From Mucilaginibacter gossypii (GTDB taxonomy: Bacteria; Bacteroidota; Bacteroidia; Sphingobacteriales; Sphingobacteriaceae), in assembly GCF_900100945.1 (NCBI RefSeq), contig NZ_FNCG01000003.1:372001-436000 (forward strand): a stretch of 64,000 nucleotides of DNA, written 5' to 3'. Positions 1-7,514 of the stretch are shown here, in pieces. The first letter of the stretch is position 1. Each line of letters begins with the position of its first letter. Both the position numbers and the translations under genes were made by a program. The notes below the pieces were generated by a model. It saw only the letters and a list, made by a program, of their open reading frames with translations. It was not told the origin of the DNA and did no database searches.

Positions 1-109
1 ACCTTTAACTTATAAGCGGCCACTACTACCAGCGTCAAAACATAGTAGGTGATCAGAAAATTCATCATTTAGTGTATGGGAATAATATAATTTTCTGATA
101 TTCAAAACC

Positions 110-1408
110 ATGAAAGGTAATCAACAGGTTAAGAAAAAAAAGAACCGCTTTTTGAGATTTTTTTCAATTTTAGGCCCGGGCCTTACTACTGGTGCTGCTG
201 ATGATGACCCCTCTGGCATTGCTACTTATTCGCAAACCGGCGCACAGTTTGGCTACAATCAGCTGTGGACAGCGCTATATATGTTACCTTTTATGATTGC
301 CGTTCAGGAAGCTTGCGCACGTATTGGCATGGTAGCAGGTAAAGGCCTATCAGCTGTAATTAAGGAACATTACAGCAAAACTGTTTTATATGCAGTTGTC
401 GGCCTGGTATTAGTGGCCAATACAATCAATATCGGGGCCGATATAGGAGCTATGGCAGCTGCGGCCCAATTACTTATCCCAGCCTCATTTGTTGCATTAA
501 CATTGTTTTTTACACTGTTAACCCTTCTTCTGGAGATTTTTACTTCTTATCATTCTTACGCCAGGATACTAAAATGGCTTGCAGTAACTTTGTTGGCGTA
601 TCCCATAACTTTGTTTATTGTACATCAGCCATGGCTTACCGTCCTGAAAGCAACTGTTATCCCTCATTTTGAGTTAAATTTTAATTTTCTATTTATCATA
701 ACCGGGGTATTGGGAACCACAATTTCTCCATATATGTTTTTTTGGGAAGCCTCACAGGAAGTGGAAGAACAGAAAGAAAAAGAAAGGCTTTCGCGGCATA
801 AACCCAGGCCCGGTTGGATGCAAATTAAAAAAATGCGTATTGATAACACTATCGGCATGATATTTTCAGAATTCACAACCTGGAGTATTATAGTGGTTGC
901 TGCAACCGTTTTGCACAATAGCGGTGTAACTGACATAAAAAGTGCGTCTGATGCGGCAAGGGCAATAGAGCCGTTGGTGCATACCTTTCCTAACGCCGGA
1001 TTTTTAGCCAAATTAATTTTTTCGATCGGTATTATAGGCCTTGGTTTATTGGCTATTCCGGTACTTTCAGGCTCGGTAGGATATGCCGCTTGTGAGGCTT
1101 TTAACTGGAAGGCCGGGCTTAATTTAAAATTGAAAAAGGCGCGCTCTTTTTATGCCGTCATATGCATTGCCACTTTAATTGGATTACTAATCAATTATAT
1201 TGGCATCGATCCTGTTAAGGCATTAGTTTATGCGGCTGTATTAAATGGGATAGCAGCGGTACCACTATTGTTCCTGATTGCCAGGATCTCCTCTAACCCC
1301 AAAATCATGGGAGAGTACAATAGCAAGTTTATTTCCAAATTGCTGCTTTGGAGCAGTTTTGCTGCCATGGGGGCAGCTGCAATAGCTTTGTGTTATACAT
1401 TGTATTAG
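110..1408 (+). CDS. Nramp-family divalent metal transporter, atypical
   Basis: 432-residue inner-membrane protein with about 11 hydrophobic segments; Nramp proteins carry divalent metals, usually Mn2+ or Fe2+, with protons. The first membrane helix has GPGLTTGAADDDPSGIATY, so the metal-binding DPGN of classical Nramp reads DPSG (residues 33-36). The TM6 region reads TTISPYMFFWEASQE, without the usual Met-Pro-His. These replacements are typical of a divergent Nramp branch whose substrate is not settled (Mn, Fe or Mg are all possible). A charged loop rich in K, E and R (about 215-245) is likely cytoplasmic. The start at 110 gives a short basic N-terminus. It precedes the response regulator by 59 bp on the same strand. 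No clear copy of the island's regulatory palindrome was found upstream. Confidence 0.85.
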   Translation: MKGNQQVKKKKNRFLRFFSILGPGLTTGAADDDPSGIATYSQTGAQFGYNQLWTALYMLPFMIAVQEACARIGMVAGKGLSAVIKEHYSKTVLYAVVGLVLVANTINIGADIGAMAAAAQLLIPASFVALTLFFTLLTLLLEIFTSYHSYARILKWLAVTLLAYPITLFIVHQPWLTVLKATVIPHFELNFNFLFIITGVLGTTISPYMFFWEASQEVEEQKEKERLSRHKPRPGWMQIKKMRIDNTIGMIFSEFTTWSIIVVAATVLHNSGVTDIKSASDAARAIEPLVHTFPNAGFLAKLIFSIGIIGLGLLAIPVLSGSVGYAACEAFNWKAGLNLKLKKARSFYAVICIATLIGLLINYIGIDPVKALVYAAVLNGIAAVPLLFLIARISSNPKIMGEYNSKFISKLLLWSSFAAMGAAAIALCYTLY

Positions 1409-1467
1409 CACGGGATTTGGACACTTCAATTTAATGATTTAAATTACACAATATACTGCTCACCGAT

Positions 1468-2520
1468 ATGAGTTTTAAAATCTTGATCATTGAAGATTCC
1501 GCGGATATTCGCGAGGGTGTAGTTGAAATACTGGGGCTGGCCGGCTACACCGTATTTTCAGCAAGTAATGGTAAAATGGGATTGGAATTGGCTAAAGTCC
1601 AGTTACCTGATTTAATACTTTGCGATGTCATGATGCCGGAAATGGATGGGTATGGTGTGCTGTTTATGCTCGGAAAATCGGCCGACACGGCTAATATCCC
1701 TTTCATTTTTCTTACAGCCAAAGCCGAACGGATCGATTTACGTAAAGCCATGGAAATGGGTGCTGACGATTACCTGACCAAACCTTTTGATGACGTCGAA
1801 TTACTTAATGCAATTGAAAGCAGGTTGAAAAAGAAAAAGCAACAAAAGGAATTTTACAGTAAGGGGTTGGACGAACTCAGCAATATAGTTGCCAGGACTG
1901 ATGGGTTGAACGAACTAAAGCGTGTTATCCGGGAACGCAAGATCCGTTTTTTTAAAAAGAACCAGGTGATTTATTATGAAGGCGACAGAGGAAATGGACT
2001 ATACGTTGTTCTTAGTGGAAAGATAAAGACCAGTAAACTGGCAGACGATGGGCGCGAATTGATTACTGGTTTACATATAGCGGATCAGTACCTTGGTATT
2101 CAGGCATTGCTTGCCGGCGAGGCATATTCAGAAACCGCAAGTGCCCTTGAGGATAGCCAATTGTGCCTCATACCAAAAGAGCAGTTACAGGAAATGTTGA
2201 ACCTATACCCTGAAGTAACGGATAGTTTTATCAAATTGATGGCAGGCCAGATAAGGGAAAGCGAAGAGCGGTTACTACAACTTGCGTATTACTCTGTCAG
2301 AAAAAAGATGGCGGACGCGATTCTAAGGCTTTATCGCCAAAGCGATTCCCCAAATGAAGGCGTCCGGATCTCGCGTGAAGACCTGGCTGCACTTGCAGGT
2401 ATGGCTACTGAAACAGTGAGCCGTACCCTGTCGGATTTTCGTAACGAGGGCCTGATTGAAAAGAATGGAAGTGTGATAACAGTGCTTGATCTGCAGCGAT
2501 TGGTTAAAATGAAAAACTGA
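1468..2520 (+). CDS. Response regulator fused to CRP/FNR-type DNA-binding module
   Basis: 350 residues. Residues 1-125 are a CheY-like receiver: acidic pair E9/D10, phospho-acceptor D53 in LILCDVMMPEMDGYG, switch Thr in FIFLTAK, and Lys in YLTKPF. A linker leads to a cyclic-nucleotide-binding-like beta-roll (about 150-270) in which the phosphate-binding segment (GIQALLAGEAYSETA) lacks the Arg needed for cAMP. The C-terminus is a winged helix whose recognition helix reads MATETVSRTLSDF, with the E..SR pattern that FNR uses to read TTGAT half-sites. There is no N-terminal cysteine cluster, so oxygen sensing through an iron-sulfur cluster is unlikely; input probably comes by phosphorylation. No cognate kinase is adjacent, but PAS kinases lie at 51067 and 60218. 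I infer that it controls the TGAY-N4-RTCA sites throughout this window. Confidence 0.9.
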   Translation: MSFKILIIEDSADIREGVVEILGLAGYTVFSASNGKMGLELAKVQLPDLILCDVMMPEMDGYGVLFMLGKSADTANIPFIFLTAKAERIDLRKAMEMGADDYLTKPFDDVELLNAIESRLKKKKQQKEFYSKGLDELSNIVARTDGLNELKRVIRERKIRFFKKNQVIYYEGDRGNGLYVVLSGKIKTSKLADDGRELITGLHIADQYLGIQALLAGEAYSETASALEDSQLCLIPKEQLQEMLNLYPEVTDSFIKLMAGQIRESEERLLQLAYYSVRKKMADAILRLYRQSDSPNEGVRISREDLAALAGMATETVSRTLSDFRNEGLIEKNGSVITVLDLQRLVKMKN

Positions 2521-2604
2521 ATTTGTCGAAAAAGACAGGCGTGCAATAGGGACGCTATTCGCAGAATTTCTGCGCTGAATTTATCTGTTTTTACCAATTA
2601 AAAA

Positions 2605-2721
2605 TTACCACGGATAACCATACACTTTAATACCAGACAAAATCATCATCAGTACTATTATTGCTATCAAACTGATAGCAATCCAAAAGGTTATTGCAGT
2701 GTTTTTGTGATTCGTAACCAT
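2605..2721 (-). CDS. 38-residue single-span membrane peptide
   Basis: Small open frame starting MVTNHKNTAITFW, followed by one hydrophobic helix (ISLIAIIVLMMILSG) and a short KVYGYPW tail. The pattern of a short polar N-terminus, one membrane span and a short tail is that of bacterial small membrane proteins that accompany respiratory or transport complexes; no family is recognised. It starts 2 bp after the stop of another small frame (2724-2834), suggesting a two-gene unit. Two tandem regulatory palindromes (2893-2926) lie upstream in an orientation that fits transcription of this strand. Coding status rests on composition and context only. Confidence 0.5.
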   Translation of the reverse strand: MVTNHKNTAITFWIAISLIAIIVLMMILSGIKVYGYPW

Positions 2722-2723
2722 AG

Positions 2724-2834
2724 CTAATGAGTTAGTGTATGTAATTGATAAGATGGAACCTGCACCAGACCTTGCACAGGTAGCTTCAAATAATTGAATG
2801 CTTTTTCTAAGTGACTTTCTTGATCTGTTCTCAT
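2724..2834 (-). CDS. 36-residue hypothetical peptide
   Basis: Small frame starting MRTDQESHLEKAFNYL and ending HTLTH. The ATG is preceded at good spacing by GGGAG, a plausible ribosome-binding site. It is soluble and amphipathic in its first half. The stop is 2 bp from the start of the membrane peptide at 2721, so the two may be translationally coupled. No family recognised. The tandem regulatory palindromes at 2893-2926 are 59-92 bp upstream of the start. Confidence 0.4.
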   Translation of the reverse strand: MRTDQESHLEKAFNYLKLPVQGLVQVPSYQLHTLTH

Positions 2835-2861
2835 GCTCCCTGTTAATGAGTAATTAATATG

Positions 2862-2926
2862 TAAATAAACTATATATCAGCGATGTATGCTGTGATTTCT
2901 GTCAGCAAGATCATTGATTCTCGTCA
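2862..2926 (-). promoter_or_regulatory. Tandem FNR-like sites and promoter for the small-ORF pair
   Basis: Two exact sites, TGATTTCTGTCA (2893-2904) and TGATTCTCGTCA (2915-2926), have centres exactly 22 bp apart. Reading leftwards, a weak -7-like element (TTTATTTA on the minus strand, 2869-2862) is at the island's standard distance. This predicts a start near 2857. The -7 match is poor, so direction is tentative. Confidence 0.5.
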
Positions 2927-3030
2927 TGAATAACAGGGGAGTGGTACTCATAAAAGCTTTATGTATCTCGTTTCGGGTTAAGAATCGACCGACGCTATAG
3001 TCGGCTTTGGTGTAATTGATGGTTTAGGGA

Positions 3031-3073
3031 TGACCATTGTCATTTTTGCATAAGCTCCGGTTCAGTAACTTGT
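3031..3073 (+). promoter_or_regulatory. FNR-like site and promoter of the flavodoxin gene
   Basis: TGACCATTGTCA (3031-3042) is an exact site; TAACTTGT (3066-3073) is at the standard -7 position, predicting a start near 3078, 18 bp before the ATG. No second site 22 bp upstream was seen. Confidence 0.6.
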
Positions 3074-3095
3074 ATAACCAAATCAAATTACCGGT

Positions 3096-3608
3096 ATGAA
3101 TGGAATTATTATTTATCAGGGCAAATATGGTGCAACCAGGCAGTATGCGCATTGGCTTGGAGAAACATTGCAGATGCCGGTATCAAAAGTGGAGAATGTA
3201 ACACCTGCAGTTTTAGCCCTTTATGATACCATTGTTATAGGCAGTTCAGTTTATATCGGCCGGCTGGTACTACGCGATTGGTTAAAGGAAAATGACATCA
3301 GGCTAAAGGACAAAAAGCTTTTCATTTTCATTGTTTGCAGCTTCGCAGTTAATGACATAACGCAACAACTGGAGATAATAAAAAATAATCTTGGTACCAA
3401 GATCAAAGATGTTGCCGAAATATTTTTCCTGCCCGGCAGGTGTGTCGTTTCCGGACTATCGTGGAAAGACCGGCTTATGCTAAAATTGGGCGCCTGGATT
3501 GAAAAAGATCCTGAAAAGAAATCAGTGATGCGTAATGGGTTTGATCATCTTGAGCGGAGCAACCTCAAACCGCTCATCGAAAATATTCACCGTATGGCTG
3601 ATGACTGA
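3096..3608 (+). CDS. Flavodoxin-domain protein, HemG-like
   Basis: 170 residues with a flavodoxin fold: the N-terminal IIIYQGKYGATRQYAHWL resembles the FMN phosphate loop (T/S-x-T-G/A-x-T type), followed by DTIVIGSSVYIGRL, typical of HemG/flavodoxin loops. HemG is a menaquinone-coupled protoporphyrinogen IX oxidase that works without oxygen; the assignment to that activity is inference, since many flavodoxin-like proteins share the fold. The C-terminus (WKDRLMLKLGAW..) matches the HemG-like extension in character. Its promoter carries the regulatory palindrome centred at about -41.5. It faces the alcohol dehydrogenase gene convergently. Confidence 0.7.
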   Translation: MNGIIIYQGKYGATRQYAHWLGETLQMPVSKVENVTPAVLALYDTIVIGSSVYIGRLVLRDWLKENDIRLKDKKLFIFIVCSFAVNDITQQLEIIKNNLGTKIKDVAEIFFLPGRCVVSGLSWKDRLMLKLGAWIEKDPEKKSVMRNGFDHLERSNLKPLIENIHRMADD

Positions 3609-3718
3609 CTTTTATAGGTTTGTATGCATAAAGCAAGGTTTGTAAAAGGAGGTATTTATCGATAAAAGTAGCTGCTTATCCCAATATGTACACGTATGCC
3701 CAGTTAGCGAAATGTTAA

Positions 3719-4732
3719 TTACATATCGTTCATAACCAATACAGCAGCTCCGCTAATTTGGCCTGATCTGAATTGATTTATCGCCTCATTGGCTTCAAAC
3801 AAGCGGAATACCTTCGTTTGTGTTAATACTTCGATGTTTTTTAAAATAGAAAAGAAATTCAAACCATCCTGACGGGTTAAATTAGCTACCGACTTAACAG
3901 ACCGTTCGCCCCAGAGCAAGCTATATGAAAATTCGGGTACATTGCTCATATGGATACCACCACAGATTACCTGGCCTCCTTTGTCTACATCTTTTAAAGC
4001 TTTGGGAATAAGTTCCCCTGCGGCAGCGAAAATTATGGCCGCATCCAACACTTCGGGTGGTACGTCGGAACTTCCGCCAACCCAGTGTGCACCCATGGTC
4101 TTTGCAAATCGTTGCGCACGCTCGTCCCCATCTCTGGTGAACGCGAATACTTGTTTACCCTGCGCTATAGCTACCTGGATCAAGATATGAGCAGCAGCAC
4201 CAAATCCATAGAAACCAACATTTTTGGCCGATGGTGCGATCATGCTATAGGAACGAAACCCGATCAAACCTGCACAGAGCAGGGGCGCTGAAGCCGGCTG
4301 ATTATATCGTTTGTCTAATATAAAACAAAAACGTGCGTCGGCAACCGTATATTCGGAATAACCGCCATCAATAGTGTATCCCGTAAATAAGGGGGCATCA
4401 CAAAGGTTCTCCATGCCCAACAGGCAAAATTTACAACGCCCACAGGTATGACCGAGCCAGGGAACACCCACTAACTGACCGGAAGAAAGTTCAGTTACTG
4501 TACTGCCTGTTTTGACGATGGTTCCGATAATTTCGTGGCCGGGTATCAGCGGAAGCTTTGGTTTATCCAGTTCGCCATCTAATATATGGAGGTCGGTACG
4601 ACAGATACCACATGCAATTATTTTGATCAGTACCTGATAGTCAGAAGGCTGAGGAATGGGAACCTGGCGATATACCAGTGGCCCGCCGGCTTTTTCAAGC
4701 ACCATTGCCTGCATGTTACCAGTGTGTTTCAT
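3719..4732 (-). CDS. Zinc-dependent alcohol dehydrogenase
   Basis: 337 residues, medium-chain dehydrogenase/reductase. Catalytic zinc ligands are visible in CGICRTDLH and GHEIIG, and the structural zinc site in CGRCKFCLLGMENLC. The nucleotide-binding motif reads VGFYGFGAAAH, an AdhA/AdhP-like variant lacking the usual GxGxxG spacing. It interconverts alcohols and aldehydes with NAD(P)H and would dispose of reductant under low oxygen. It has a long leader with a possible small gene (4774-4869) and a palindrome-type promoter at 4922-4986. It is the first of two unrelated-subfamily zinc dehydrogenases in the window (see 33441). Confidence 0.88.
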   Translation of the reverse strand: MKHTGNMQAMVLEKAGGPLVYRQVPIPQPSDYQVLIKIIACGICRTDLHILDGELDKPKLPLIPGHEIIGTIVKTGSTVTELSSGQLVGVPWLGHTCGRCKFCLLGMENLCDAPLFTGYTIDGGYSEYTVADARFCFILDKRYNQPASAPLLCAGLIGFRSYSMIAPSAKNVGFYGFGAAAHILIQVAIAQGKQVFAFTRDGDERAQRFAKTMGAHWVGGSSDVPPEVLDAAIIFAAAGELIPKALKDVDKGGQVICGGIHMSNVPEFSYSLLWGERSVKSVANLTRQDGLNFFSILKNIEVLTQTKVFRLFEANEAINQFRSGQISGAAVLVMNDM

Positions 4733-4773
4733 ATTAATCTTTTATTACTTTACAATAATCTTAATATCCTGTT

Positions 4774-4869
4774 TCAGAAAGTTACCTGTTCATTAATATA
4801 CCATTTGAGAGTAACCGATATATCGCAGATCTCCGGCTCTGTTGCCAGTAGATGGTTAGAGAAAAACAT
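4774..4869 (-). CDS. 31-residue leader peptide candidate
   Basis: Frame starting MFFSNHLLATEPEICDIS and ending INEQVTF, preceded by GGAGG two bases before the ATG. It lies in the predicted 185-base leader of the alcohol dehydrogenase mRNA and ends 41 bp before that gene. Its amino-acid use looks protein-like, but no family is recognised; it could be a leader peptide or chance. Confidence 0.35.
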   Translation of the reverse strand: MFFSNHLLATEPEICDISVTLKWYINEQVTF

Positions 4870-4921
4870 TTCCTCCGGCGAGGCATACCTATGCGTTACA
4901 TTGCCGGCGCGCCAACAACCA

Positions 4922-4986
4922 TAAAAATAGATTTTCGGCAAGTAAAAAAAGATGATATTATCGGCCTTTGAAAATGATAGTGGTCA
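4922..4986 (-). promoter_or_regulatory. FNR-like promoter of the alcohol dehydrogenase
   Basis: An exact site TGATAGTGGTCA (4975-4986) is the distal copy; 22 bp closer is a half-degenerate copy TGATATTATCGG (4953-4964). Minus-strand TATTTTTA (4929-4922) sits at the exact -7 position for the closer copy. Predicted start near 4917. Confidence 0.5.
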
Positions 4987-5020
4987 CTTGTCTTAAAATC
5001 AGCAACAATCAGTAATAACA

Positions 5021-5085
5021 TGACCAATATCATTATCCTGGTTGCCGGATGTCATTCATCCGGAATAACGCGCGTTGTAACCTTG
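5021..5085 (+). promoter_or_regulatory. Tandem FNR-like sites upstream of the frameshifted coiled-coil gene
   Basis: Distal exact site TGACCAATATCA (5021-5032), proximal near-site TGCCGGATGTCA (5043-5054), centres 22 bp apart, and -7 TAACCTTG (5078-5085) at the exact standard distance. The predicted start coincides with the ATG at 5090, so the transcript would be leaderless or the start codon lies elsewhere. Confidence 0.55.
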
Positions 5086-5089
5086 TGTT

Positions 5090-5472
5090 ATGAAAAATCA
5101 AATCAACATTAAGCACATTAAGAACCTTAACAACGATGTGTTAAGGGGCATCGCGTTCTACACACAGGAGTTGGCATTTTACAGGAAAGGTTGCAGGAGA
5201 TTGCCGGCGACAATACGGCCCGCGAAGTACAGGAACAAGTGGAACATTTTCAGAATCAGTTCATCATCCATGAAAAATGCCTTACGGAGCTAAAACAAGA
5301 CATTCACCGTAATGACCTTGACATAAAAGCAGATCTTTTGCTTTCCGGTACTATGGTTTCTGAAAGTATAGCTGCCGAACATTCCAGAGTTCATGAGCGC
5401 TATCTTAACGAAGAAAAAATATTCAACGATTTGCGCCACGAGTTTAACCGGTTTTCTGCGGAGTGGTTGTAA
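5090..5472 (+). pseudogene. Small coiled-coil gene with a single-base frameshift
   Basis: The first part reads MKNQINIKHIKNLNND.. up to FYTQELAF in one frame; the rest (..QERLQEIAGDNTAREVQ to FSAEWL) continues in another. Adding one T to the T4 run at 5177-5180 joins both into one frame of about 127 residues, ELAFLQERLQEIAG, with heptad-like Leu/Ile spacing throughout. Such small helical proteins are common in Bacteroidota stress loci, with no known function. The break is either a genuine inactivating deletion, a sequencing error in a homopolymer, or slippage. The gene has its own palindrome-controlled promoter. Confidence 0.7.
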
Positions 5473-5511
5473 TTGATTTAAGGAATAGTGACTACCGGGG
5501 TATGTTTCCTG

Positions 5512-5542
5512 TTGCTGCCACTGTAAAAACCGGTGGCAGCAA
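5512..5542. terminator. Hairpin between convergent genes
   Basis: TTGCTGCCACTG (5512-5523) pairs with CGGTGGCAGCAA (5531-5542) with one G-T pair and a 7-base loop. It separates the coiled-coil gene from the convergent SDR. No strong T-run follows on either strand, so termination efficiency is uncertain. Confidence 0.5.
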
Positions 5543-5584
5543 TTAAACCAGAAAAACAAGCCAGAATTGTTTCTTGAACAAAGC

Positions 5585-6343
5585 TTAATATGCTGTCCAG
5601 CCTCCATCCGCTGTTAGCACGGAGCCATTAATAAAGCTTGATTTTACCGAAGCAAGGAAAAGGGCAACTTCAGCAATTGCTTCGGGAGCCGCAGCACCTG
5701 GTGCATTGCCTGTTCCGGCGTTCATCCTTTCAAAGCCAAACGGATTGGGTTCCATGCCAAAAACGATATTGGTATTTACTCCCCCCGGTGCTATAGCGTT
5801 GCAGCGGATATTTTTATCCGCATATTGATATCCTATGTTTTTAGTTAAACCGATTATTGCATGCTTAGATGCTGTATAAGCGGCACCGGCCCGGCCTCCC
5901 TGGAAGCCGCTGATGGATGCAATATTAATAACTGTACCGGAGCCGCTTTCCAGGAAAAGAGGTATAGCTTCACGGCAGGCAAAAAAACAACCGTTCAGGT
6001 TTGTTCCTATTACTTTCTCCCATAATTCGTCTGTTACATCGGTCACCGGAGTAAAATTGTCCATAACGCCGGCATTATTTACCAAAATATCAAGTGTGCC
6101 GAAAGTGTTGTGAACATGCTTCATCACCAATTGCACATCGCCCTTTACGGAGATATCTGCAGCGATACATGCTACCATACCGCCATTTGCGCGAATTTCA
6201 GCCGCGACGGCTTCAATATTTGATTGATGGATATCGGTAAGCATAACTTTTGCGCCCTGTTCGGCGAAAAGCTTTGCAATGGCTTTTCCAATCCCTGATC
6301 CGGCCCCGGTTACAAGGGCCACTTTTTGTGATAGTTGTTTCAT
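5585..6343 (-). CDS. Short-chain dehydrogenase/reductase
   Basis: 252 residues, classical SDR length. The Rossmann motif TGAGSGIG (12-19) follows a short N-terminus, then NNAG, the catalytic Ser in NIASISGF and YTASK (Tyr-x-x-x-Lys), and PGGVNT after the active site. An Asp at the end of beta-2 (MLTDIHQ) suggests NAD(H) preference. It reduces or oxidises a carbonyl/alcohol whose identity cannot be read from sequence. It has its own palindrome promoter and points toward the coiled-coil gene. Confidence 0.88.
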   Translation of the reverse strand: MKQLSQKVALVTGAGSGIGKAIAKLFAEQGAKVMLTDIHQSNIEAVAAEIRANGGMVACIAADISVKGDVQLVMKHVHNTFGTLDILVNNAGVMDNFTPVTDVTDELWEKVIGTNLNGCFFACREAIPLFLESGSGTVINIASISGFQGGRAGAAYTASKHAIIGLTKNIGYQYADKNIRCNAIAPGGVNTNIVFGMEPNPFGFERMNAGTGNAPGAAAPEAIAEVALFLASVKSSFINGSVLTADGGWTAY

Positions 6344-6364
6344 AATTGGTTTAACTTACATATA

Positions 6365-6407
6365 CAAAAATCACTTGTAAACAACATGTAGAGAATGATT
6401 CCGGTCA
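6365..6407 (-). promoter_or_regulatory. FNR-like promoter of the SDR gene
   Basis: Exact site TGATTCCGGTCA (6396-6407); minus-strand -7 GATTTTTG (6372-6365) at the exact standard distance. A left half-site TGAT (6418-6421) lies 22 bp upstream. Predicted start near 6360, 17 bp before the ATG. Confidence 0.65.
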
Positions 6408-6515
6408 TTAAAAAATGTGATTAGAGGCGAATTACAAAATTTTAAACATGTTAATAGTCATTTGCCACTATATGCTATTTATGAATTTGCATATTAAAAT
6501 ATATTGCCCAAATGC

Positions 6516-7511
6516 TTATTGAGATTGCACAGCCTGTTGTTTTCTTTGCGCTTTTTCCTGGCTTTTGAAATAGCCCCTAAAAAGGAAATTGTGCTTGAGC
6601 GCTTCCATGTTTTTATTGAATCCATCTGTGCCCTGGCGCAGGTTATACATAGTTGCCCTTAAGTCTTTGGCAAATGCTGAATCTTTTAAAATCATTGGCA
6701 GCGAGCCATTCCCGCTGTTTAAATGGCCGTTTACGGTACGCGCCAGGTTATTTAGCTGCCAGGTTAACGAATCGGCGTTATCGCTTGCTTTCCTGATACT
6801 CGAAATAGCCGCCTGTAGGTTGCCGGCAGCTATGGTGTCCCTGAGCAAGACCCCCGCCGCTCCTTTTCCATTTTTTATCCCGACAATCAGATCATCTATG
6901 CCATTGGTAATTTTGATAGCATTTGCGCTCGCTTTGTTTAAATTTTGCAAAGAGGCAAGTAAGTTGCCGGAGACATTTTTATCGTTCAGCAGGGCCATGA
7001 ATGTGCTGCCGTTAACCTTCAGGACAGTACCCTTTAACGCTTCTGAGATAACTGCAACGTTATTATTGGTTTTGGACAAGGTCTGCAACATTTCATCGGT
7101 ACTGATTTTTTTTTGCGCTATAAGAAGATCATCTTCAGTAACTTGTGCGCTTGGTAAGTTTGAAGGAACTATGTTTACTATTTTATTGCCCATCAGCCCT
7201 TCTGTGCCAATTGAGGCGACCGCATTTTTATGAATATAGGATGTGAACTTGTTGTCGATTGATAATGTTACCTCAATTGTAGTATCATTGATCATGTTGA
7301 TCTTTTTTACCGTACCAGATTGAATTCCGGAGAACTGTACGTTATTGCCAACGGTGAGGCCATTGAGGTTAGAAAACCTCACCCGTATGTTGAAATCGCT
7401 ACCAAACAGGTTATGATTTTTGCCGATAAGATAGAAGGCAAGTATTAACACAAATAGGCCTGATAGTACGAATGCGCCAAGTTTTATATTGCCTGCTGTT
7501 TGGTTTGCCAT
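6516..7511 (-). CDS. mlaD: MlaD-like MCE-domain lipid-binding protein
   Basis: 331 residues: an N-terminal membrane anchor (LGAFVLSGLFVLILAFYLI, about 12-30), an MCE domain (about 38-120, with FSNLNGLTVGNNVQFSG), then a long helical region with repeated Asn/Ala segments. MCE proteins form hexamers that shuttle phospholipids between inner and outer membranes. It is the third gene of a tight mlaE-mlaF-mlaD operon (3-base gaps). MlaB and MlaC homologues are not present here. The operon promoter carries the island palindrome array, which ties outer-membrane lipid upkeep to the stress response. Confidence 0.85.
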   Translation of the reverse strand: MANQTAGNIKLGAFVLSGLFVLILAFYLIGKNHNLFGSDFNIRVRFSNLNGLTVGNNVQFSGIQSGTVKKINMINDTTIEVTLSIDNKFTSYIHKNAVASIGTEGLMGNKIVNIVPSNLPSAQVTEDDLLIAQKKISTDEMLQTLSKTNNNVAVISEALKGTVLKVNGSTFMALLNDKNVSGNLLASLQNLNKASANAIKITNGIDDLIVGIKNGKGAAGVLLRDTIAAGNLQAAISSIRKASDNADSLTWQLNNLARTVNGHLNSGNGSLPMILKDSAFAKDLRATMYNLRQGTDGFNKNMEALKHNFLFRGYFKSQEKAQRKQQAVQSQ

Positions 7512-7514
7512 AAT

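Noticed and set aside
1..109. Regulatory palindrome upstream of the Nramp gene
   Set aside because: TGATCAGAAAAT (50-61) has only the left half and the -7-like TAATTTTC is three bases off the standard position.
3640..3718. Small gene after the flavodoxin with a GGAGG box
   Set aside because: The frame after the box has no ATG, GTG or TTG start at usable distance.
4586..4924. 112-codon plus-strand frame across the alcohol dehydrogenase start
   Set aside because: Overlaps a certain gene and its promoter region; no ribosome site and no protein-like motifs.
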